Source: Martelella mediterranea (lineage in GTDB: Bacteria; Pseudomonadota; Alphaproteobacteria; Rhizobiales; Rhizobiaceae). Taken from it: a stretch of 64,000 nucleotides of DNA. The notes beneath the pieces were generated by a model. It had not been told where the DNA came from and searched no databases. It saw only the letters and a program-made list of their open reading frames with translations. The translations under genes and the position numbers were made by a program. Location of the stretch: assembly GCF_021021415.1 (NCBI RefSeq), contig NZ_JAINWJ010000043.1:1-64000 (forward strand). The letters run 5' to 3'. Position 1 is the stretch's first letter. Every line of letters starts with the position of its first letter. Positions 58,578 through 64,000 of this stretch are shown here, one piece after another.

Positions 58578-59720
58578 TTGGTCTCGCAAGAACCGCTGAA
58601 ACAAACCCCGCTTCACGCGCTTCATCTGGAGCTTGGCGCCCGCATGGTGCCATTCGCCGGCTACGACATGCCGGTGCAATATCCGATGGGCGTTCTCAAA
58701 GAACATCTCCACACCCGGCAAAAGGCCGGCCTTTTCGATGTCTCGCATATGGGACAGGTGTGGCTGAAGCCGATTTCCGGCAATCTCGCCGATGCGGCGC
58801 TGGCGCTCGAAAAACTGGTGCCGGTGGATATCGCCGGGCTGAAACCCGGCCGCCAGCGCTATGCCTTCTTCACCAATGAGGACGGCGGCATTCTGGACGA
58901 TCTGATGGTCGCAAACCGCGGCGACCATCTTCTGGTTATCGTCAACGCCGCCTGCAAGCATGCCGATCTCGCCCATATGAAGGCGCATCTTTCCGACCTC
59001 TGCAATGTCGAGGCTTTCTTCGAGGAAAAGGCGCTGCTGGCGCTGCAGGGCCCGAAGGCGGAAGCCGTGCTCTCGCCGCTCTGCCCTTCCGTTGCCGAGA
59101 TGAAATTCATGGATGTGCGCGCATGCGAAGTCCTCGGCTTCACCTGCGTCATCTCCCGCTCCGGCTATACCGGCGAGGACGGGTTCGAGATTTCCGTGCC
59201 GGCCGACAATGCCGAGGAACTCGCCCGCGCGCTGCTGGCGCACGAGGATTGCGAGGCGATCGGCCTTGGCGCGCGCGATTCGCTCAGGCTCGAAGCCGGG
59301 CTCTGCCTCTATGGCAACGACATCGACGAGACCACCACGCCGGTCGAGGCGGCGCTTGTCTGGGCCATCCAGAAGGCCCGCCGGCCGGGCGGGATCCGCG
59401 GCGGCGGTTTTCCCGGCCAGGAGCGCATCTTCCGCCAGCTCGAGGACGGCGTGCGCCGTAAACGCGTCGGCCTTAAGCCCGAGGGCCGCGCCCCGGTGCG
59501 CGCGCCGGCGAAGCTGTTTGCCGATGACGCTGGCCAGCACGAGATCGGCCACGTCACCTCCGGCGGCTTCGGTCCTTCCGCTGAAAGCCCGGTCGCCATG
59601 GGCTACGTGTCCGCAGAACACGCCGCCGCCGGCACCACGATTTTCGCCGAGGTGCGGGGCAAATACCTGCCCGTCACCATCGCCGACATGCCTTTCGTCA
59701 CACCCACCTACAAGCGCTAA
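58578..59720 (+). CDS. gcvT: Glycine cleavage system T protein (aminomethyltransferase)
   Basis: Transfers the methylene group from the H-protein-bound intermediate to tetrahydrofolate; 380 residues. Family motifs are QTPLHALHLELGARMVPFAG near the start, FDVSHMGQV, RSGYTGEDGFEISVP and GLGARDSLRLEAGLCLYGND. The start is TTG at 58578, supported by GGAGG with 7-nt spacing. It is the first gene of gcvTHP, behind a tandem glycine riboswitch. Confidence 0.97.
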   Translation: MVSQEPLKQTPLHALHLELGARMVPFAGYDMPVQYPMGVLKEHLHTRQKAGLFDVSHMGQVWLKPISGNLADAALALEKLVPVDIAGLKPGRQRYAFFTNEDGGILDDLMVANRGDHLLVIVNAACKHADLAHMKAHLSDLCNVEAFFEEKALLALQGPKAEAVLSPLCPSVAEMKFMDVRACEVLGFTCVISRSGYTGEDGFEISVPADNAEELARALLAHEDCEAIGLGARDSLRLEAGLCLYGNDIDETTTPVEAALVWAIQKARRPGGIRGGGFPGQERIFRQLEDGVRRKRVGLKPEGRAPVRAPAKLFADDAGQHEIGHVTSGGFGPSAESPVAMGYVSAEHAAAGTTIFAEVRGKYLPVTIADMPFVTPTYKR

Positions 59721-59738
59721 TCAGCGGGAACAGCAGAA

Positions 59739-60104
59739 ATGACCATCAAATTTACCGAAGAACATGAGTGGCTGAAGATCGAGGGCGATGTCGCCACCGT
59801 GGGCATCACTCAGCATGCCGCCGAACAGCTCGGCGACCTCGTTTTCGTCGAACTGCCCGAGGTGGGTGCGACTTTTTCCAAGAATGACGACGCGGCGACC
59901 GTCGAATCGGTCAAGGCCGCTTCCGATGTCTTTTGTCCGCTCGATGGCGAGATCACCGAGGTCAACCAGGCGATCGTCGACAATCCGGAACTGGTCAACT
60001 CCGCGCCGATGGGCGATGGCTGGTTCTTCAAGCTGAAGCTCGCCAACACTGCCGATGCCGACGCGCTGATGGACGAAGCCGCCTACAAGGAGTTCATCGC
60101 CTGA
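59739..60104 (+). CDS. gcvH: Glycine cleavage system H protein
   Basis: Lipoyl carrier protein of 121 residues that shuttles the aminomethyl group between P and T proteins. The lipoylated lysine is Lys59 in [10 protein letters not shown]. The N-terminus [11 protein letters not shown], then the [20 protein letters not shown] block and the C-terminal [19 protein letters not shown] stretch are typical. It lies 18 bp after gcvT, and its TGA overlaps the gcvP ATG (TGATG), so it is translationally coupled. Confidence 0.98.
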   Translation: MTIKFTEEHEWLKIEGDVATVGITQHAAEQLGDLVFVELPEVGATFSKNDDAATVESVKAASDVFCPLDGEITEVNQAIVDNPELVNSAPMGDGWFFKLKLANTADADALMDEAAYKEFIA

Positions 60105-62968
60105 TGACGACCCCTGCGGAATTCCAGTTCACCGACTACCAGCCCTATGACTTCGCCAACCGCCGCCATATCGGCCCCTCGCCCGCCGAGATGGAGGCGA
60201 TGCTGGAGGCGATCGGCTATGACAGTCTCGACGCGCTGATCGACGCCACCGTGCCCGCCGGCATCCGCCAGAAGACGCCGCTCGCCTGGGGCCCCGCCAT
60301 GACCGAGCGCGAGGCGCTCGACAAGCTGCGCGAGACCGCCAACAAGAACAAGCCGCTCATCTCGATGATCGGCCAAGGCTACAACGCCACCATCACGCCG
60401 CCGGTGATCCAGCGCAATATTCTGGAAAACCCGGCCTGGTACACCGCCTACACGCCCTATCAGCCGGAAATCTCGCAAGGGAGGCTGGAAGCGCTCCTGA
60501 ACTTCCAGACGATGATGGCCGACCTGACGGGCCTCGACATCGCCAATTCTTCGCTGCTCGACGAGGCGACGGCGGCGGCCGAAGCCATGGCGATGGCGAA
60601 CCGCGTGGCGAAATCCAAGGCCACTGCCTTCTTCGTCGACGAGAACTGCCACCCGCAGACCATTGCCCTGATCAAGACCCGCGCCGAACCGCTCGGCTGG
60701 GAGGTGATCGTCGGCGATCCCTTCAAGGACCTCGCGCCCGACGCCGTGTTCGGCGCGATCTTCCAGTATCCCGGCACCTATGGCCATGTGCATGATTTCA
60801 CCGGCGTGATCGCCGATCTCCATGCCGCAAACGCCATCGCCACCATCGCCGCCGATCCGCTGGCCCTCACGCTCCTGAAATCACCGGGCGAGATGGATGC
60901 CGATATCGCCATCGGTTCCTCGCAGCGCTTCGGCGTGCCGCTCGGCTATGGCGGCCCGCATGCGGCCTATATGGCGGTCAAGGACACCTACAAGCGCTCG
61001 ATGCCCGGCCGCCTCGTCGGCGTGTCGGTGGATAGCCGCGGCAACCGCGCCTATCGTCTGGCGTTGCAGACCCGCGAACAGCACATCCGCCGCGAAAAGG
61101 CGACGTCGAACATCTGCACCGCCCAGGTGCTGCTCGCCGTCATGGCCTCGATGTATGGCGTGTTCCACGGCCCGGACGGGCTGAAGGCAATTGCCCAGCA
61201 GGTCCACCGCAAGGGCGTGCTGCTCGCCAAGGGCCTCGAGGCGCTCGGCTTCGCGGTGGAGCCGGAAACCTTCTTCGACACGGTCACGGTCGAGGTCGGC
61301 GCGTTCCAGAGCCTGATCATGAAGAACGCGGTCGAAAACGGCGTCAACCTCAGGAAGGTCGGCGACACGAAGATCGGCATTTCCGTCAACGAGCGCACGC
61401 GGCCGGCCCATGTCGAAGCCGTCTGGGATGCCTTTGGCGGCAAATTCTCGATTGCCGAATTCGAGGCCGATTACCGCCTGCCGCAAAGCCTTTTGCGAAC
61501 AAGCGCTTACATGACGCATCCGATCTTCCACATGAACCGCGCCGAAAGCGAGATGACCCGCTATATGCGCCGCCTCGCCGACCGCGATCTCGCGCTCGAC
61601 CGGTCGATGATCCCGCTCGGTTCCTGCACGATGAAGCTCAACGCGACGGCGGAAATGCTGCCGATCACCTGGCCGGAATTCGCCGACATTCACCCCTTCG
61701 CGCCGGAAAGCCAGACGGCCGGCTACCGCGAGATGATCGCCGACCTGTCGGAAAAGCTCTGCCAGATCACCGGCTATGACGCCTTCTCGATGCAGCCGAA
61801 TTCGGGCGCGCAGGGCGAATATGCCGGGCTTCTGACGATCCGCCGCTATCACCGCGCCAATGGCGAGGCCCACCGCAACATCTGCCTGATCCCGACCTCG
61901 GCCCACGGCACCAACCCGGCCTCCGCGCAGCTTGCCGGCATGAAGGTGGTGCCGGTGAAATCGCGCGACAATGGCGATATCGACATCGACGATTTCCGCG
62001 CCAAGGCCGAGCAGCATGGCGAAAACCTTGCCGCCTGCATGATCACCTACCCCTCCACCCATGGCGTGTTCGAGGAGACGGTGACCGAGGTCTGCGCGAT
62101 CACCCACGCCCATGGCGGCCAGGTCTATCTCGACGGCGCCAATATGAACGCGATGGTGGGTCTTTCCCGGCCGGGCGATATCGGCTCGGATGTCAGCCAT
62201 CTGAACCTGCACAAGACCTTCTGCATACCGCACGGCGGCGGCGGTCCGGGCATGGGGCCGATCGGCGTCAAGGCGCATCTGGCGCCGCACCTGCCGGGCA
62301 ATCCGGCGACGGACCGGACAAGCGGCGCGGTCTCGGCCGCCCCGTTCGGCTCACCGTCGATCCTGCCGATCTCCTGGAGCTACTGCCTGATGATGGGCGG
62401 CGAAGGGCTGACGCAGGCAACCCGCGTGGCGATCCTCAACGCCAACTATATCGCGGCCCGGCTGAAGGGGTCCTACACGGTGCTCTACAAGTCGGACAAG
62501 GGCCGCGTGGCGCATGAATGCATCATCGACACGCGCCCGCTGAAGGATAGCGCCGACGTCTCCGTCGACGACATCGCCAAGCGCCTGATCGATTGCGGCT
62601 TCCACGCGCCCACGATGAGCTTCCCCGTCCCCGGCACGCTGATGATCGAGCCGACGGAATCGGAGACCAAGGCCGAGCTCGATCGTTTCTGCGACGCCCT
62701 GATCGCGATCCGCGCCGAGATCACCGATATCGAGGAAGGCCGCGCCGACCGGGACGACAACCCGCTGAAGAACGCCCCGCACACGGTGGAAGATCTCGTC
62801 GGCGAATGGACCCATTCGTACTCCCGCGAACAAGCCTGCTTCCCCCCCGGCGCCTTCCGCGTCGACAAATACTGGCCGCCGGTCAACCGCGTGGACAATG
62901 TCTATGGGGATCGGAATCTGGTGTGCGCCTGCCCACCGATGAGCGAGTATGCGGAGGCGGCGGAGTAG
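60104..62968 (+). CDS. gcvP: Glycine dehydrogenase (decarboxylating), P protein
   Basis: PLP enzyme of 954 residues that decarboxylates glycine and loads the remaining group on GcvH. Motifs are [18 protein letters not shown] near the N-terminus, [37 protein letters not shown], and the PLP lysine in [20 protein letters not shown]. Both halves of the ancestral duplication are present in one chain, as in other proteobacteria. The ATG at 60104 overlaps the gcvH stop. The operon ends in a strong terminator. Confidence 0.99.
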   Translation: MTTPAEFQFTDYQPYDFANRRHIGPSPAEMEAMLEAIGYDSLDALIDATVPAGIRQKTPLAWGPAMTEREALDKLRETANKNKPLISMIGQGYNATITPPVIQRNILENPAWYTAYTPYQPEISQGRLEALLNFQTMMADLTGLDIANSSLLDEATAAAEAMAMANRVAKSKATAFFVDENCHPQTIALIKTRAEPLGWEVIVGDPFKDLAPDAVFGAIFQYPGTYGHVHDFTGVIADLHAANAIATIAADPLALTLLKSPGEMDADIAIGSSQRFGVPLGYGGPHAAYMAVKDTYKRSMPGRLVGVSVDSRGNRAYRLALQTREQHIRREKATSNICTAQVLLAVMASMYGVFHGPDGLKAIAQQVHRKGVLLAKGLEALGFAVEPETFFDTVTVEVGAFQSLIMKNAVENGVNLRKVGDTKIGISVNERTRPAHVEAVWDAFGGKFSIAEFEADYRLPQSLLRTSAYMTHPIFHMNRAESEMTRYMRRLADRDLALDRSMIPLGSCTMKLNATAEMLPITWPEFADIHPFAPESQTAGYREMIADLSEKLCQITGYDAFSMQPNSGAQGEYAGLLTIRRYHRANGEAHRNICLIPTSAHGTNPASAQLAGMKVVPVKSRDNGDIDIDDFRAKAEQHGENLAACMITYPSTHGVFEETVTEVCAITHAHGGQVYLDGANMNAMVGLSRPGDIGSDVSHLNLHKTFCIPHGGGGPGMGPIGVKAHLAPHLPGNPATDRTSGAVSAAPFGSPSILPISWSYCLMMGGEGLTQATRVAILNANYIAARLKGSYTVLYKSDKGRVAHECIIDTRPLKDSADVSVDDIAKRLIDCGFHAPTMSFPVPGTLMIEPTESETKAELDRFCDALIAIRAEITDIEEGRADRDDNPLKNAPHTVEDLVGEWTHSYSREQACFPPGAFRVDKYWPPVNRVDNVYGDRNLVCACPPMSEYAEAAE

Positions 62969-62997
62969 CGGCGAACGACAACGCTAAACGGAAATTG

Positions 62998-63026
62998 AGG
63001 CCGGCGGAAACGCCGGCCTTCGTTTT
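62998..63026 (+). terminator. Rho-independent terminator of gcvTHP
   Basis: AGGCCGGCG (62998-63006), loop GAAA, CGCCGGCCT (63011-63019), then TCGTTTT. The stem is perfect and begins about 30 bp after the gcvP stop. Confidence 0.93.
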
Positions 63027-63047
63027 GCGGAAAGCCTCGCAACGCTT

Positions 63048-63198
63048 TCTGCGTCATCCTCGGGCTTGACCCGAGGATCCAATCACATCTGTCGCGAGAG
63101 GAGCTTGCGGTTGAATTGAGGTACTTACGCAACGCCGCCCGCGCTTTTCGTGGGGAAAGGTGCTTAGATCCTCGGGTCAAGCCCGAGGATGACGCAGA
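63048..63198. repeat. Element bounded by 32-bp perfect inverted repeats
   Basis: 63048-63079 and 63167-63198 are exact reverse complements over 32 bp (begins TCTGCGTCATCCTCGGGCTT). Each arm is itself a small hairpin (CCTCGGGCTTGACCCGAGG). The spacer of 87 bp has no gene. The two-hairpin design matches the element at 5551-5630. No transposase is present, so it is a non-autonomous repeat or a miniature element. It lies between the gcvP terminator and an atypical gene. Confidence 0.9.
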
Positions 63199-63350
63199 GT
63201 ATAAGTGGCCTGATAAACGAAAGCCTATAGGCCGAAAGCCCAGGCCGGCGGGGCCCACCCCAACTCGAGCGAATAGGCCGACTTTACCGCGCCTTCCGTG
63301 TCAACCAGTACTGGACGCTGGTGAGCCGGTTCTCATACTCAGGCGTGCCG
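63199..63350. other. Gap between the inverted-repeat element and the terminal gene
   Basis: This completes the 382-bp stretch after gcvP. I see no gene, promoter or structured RNA in it. Base composition falls from GC-rich to more mixed across this stretch, suggesting a junction between core and acquired DNA. Confidence 0.35.
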
Positions 63351-64000
63351 TTAACAAAACGACGTCTCAGTCAGCAACTCGTCGAGATCTTCTGCAGCAA
63401 GCTCATCGATCCATCTCAAAGAGAGCTTCATCTCACCGTCAATAGGACCAACTGGAGATAAAGCAATTCCGATCTGGCCACCGGTTGGCACACCAAATCT
63501 TTCTCGCAACGTCAGAATACGTTTCGCACTCAACCCAGCGGGCCTAATCCGCAACTCTGTTCCTCTGATTTGAATTTGTTGGAAAGCTTCATTCCATTCG
63601 TCGAGGGTACGCCACAGTGAAATACCCTCATCGAACGAATTAATGTATCGGCGCATCTGTGCGGACCACTGCGCTCCACGAGCAAGAAGTTTATCCTTTT
63701 TCAGCTTTACAGAGATGCTTACCTCCCCCGGAGAATCAGCGAAAAGTTCAATGGCCAAGGGGGGCATGTCAACGTGCTGAATGTAATTGCGAAGCCCATA
63801 GATCAGTTCATAGCTTCTGTTTTTGCGCTCGACTTCCCCTATGAAACTGCGCCAATTAATCCAACCCTCCGAATCCCGCCCTAGCTCTGTCTTAAGATGG
63901 GTTTCTTGGTGTTCGAGATATGAACGAAACGACGCGCACAAGTTCAATAATTTCCGCGAGATTTCCGCCATGCCTCTATCAAAAGAAATTGTGTAACTAC
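63351..64000 (-). CDS. Uncharacterised protein, probably 5'-truncated by the window edge
   Basis: I do not recognise this family. The frame runs from a stop at 63351 up to an ATG at 63971 (206 residues, MAEISRKLLNLCASFRSYLE) and stays open to the window edge, adding SYTISFDRG-like residues. No ribosome binding site precedes the ATG, so the true start is probably outside. The visible part is hydrophilic and mostly helical at the N-terminus (a segment with LRNYIQHVDMPPLAIELFAD, then KLKKDKLLARGAQWSAQMRR), and ends with acidic DELAAEDLDELLTETSF. No membrane segment or catalytic motif is evident. Codon use is less GC-biased than in the neighbours, which suggests recent acquisition. Confidence 0.7.
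   Translation of the reverse strand, partial: SYTISFDRGMAEISRKLLNLCASFRSYLEHQETHLKTELGRDSEGWINWRSFIGEVERKNRSYELIYGLRNYIQHVDMPPLAIELFADSPGEVSISVKLKKDKLLARGAQWSAQMRRYINSFDEGISLWRTLDEWNEAFQQIQIRGTELRIRPAGLSAKRILTLRERFGVPTGGQIGIALSPVGPIDGEMKLSLRWIDELAAEDLDELLTETSFC

Overview
The window is about 64 kb of GC-rich chromosomal DNA from an alphaproteobacterium. Gene content and order point to the Hyphomicrobiales (Rhizobiales), probably a Rhizobiaceae-like marine or soil genus; I cannot fix the genus from sequence alone. The strongest markers are the block dusB-ntrB-ntrC-ntrY-ntrX-trkA-hfq-hflX, the glnB-glnA pair, gyrA-coaD-ppiA-ppiB-queA-tgt, fused ispDF beside cinA and a Coq10/RatA protein, and an SOS box of the alphaproteobacterial type (GAAC-N7-GAAC) between uvrA and ssb. 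Almost everything is core housekeeping DNA. I see no prophage, transposase, CRISPR array, tRNA or rRNA.

Layout. 1-5.5 kb: a TetR regulator, manganese uptake (mntH) divergent from its regulator mntR across an MntR-like operator, a DUF1127 peptide divergent from a long ArsR-type regulator, and an orphan HerA-like ATPase. 5.6-13.2 kb: recG opposite sdhE and mfd, then a DsbA/FrnE oxidoreductase and a methyltransferase. 13.3-18.4 kb: a solute-binding protein without its transporter, an IalB protein, hspQ, and the nitrogen pair glnB-glnA. 18.7-25.5 kb: nnrD, DUF72, uvrA/ssb, marC. 25.7-32.9 kb: gyrA, coaD, two cyclophilins, queA, tgt. 33-37.5 kb: a P-loop nucleotide kinase-like protein, a second IalB, and a MacAB-type efflux operon. 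37.8-42.7 kb: an assimilatory sulfite reductase operon (cysG, DUF2849, cysI, DUF934) with ferredoxin-NADP reductase downstream. 42.9-45.3 kb: a deaminase, mazG, and a MerR/carboxymuconolactone decarboxylase pair. 45.3-55.9 kb: the nitrogen-sensing block. 56-58.2 kb: isoprenoid and quinone genes. 58.3-63 kb: the glycine cleavage operon gcvTHP behind a tandem glycine riboswitch. 63-64 kb: an inverted-repeat element followed by a less GC-rich, unrecognised gene that may run off the end.

Three observations deserve most attention. First, a mosaic palindromic repeat is present three times. Two copies are intergenic, but the core of the third lies in frame inside a SAM-dependent methyltransferase gene and adds about 60 residues between conserved motifs. 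Second, the tRNA-guanine transglycosylase keeps its catalytic aspartates but has lost three of the four canonical zinc ligands. Third, hflX has a good ribosome binding site placed before an in-frame ATT rather than before the first conventional start. Several regulatory sites are also readable directly: an MntR box, a LexA box, a sigma-54 promoter for glnB, a MerR-type 19-bp-spacer promoter, and palindromes upstream of the TetR and ArsR genes.
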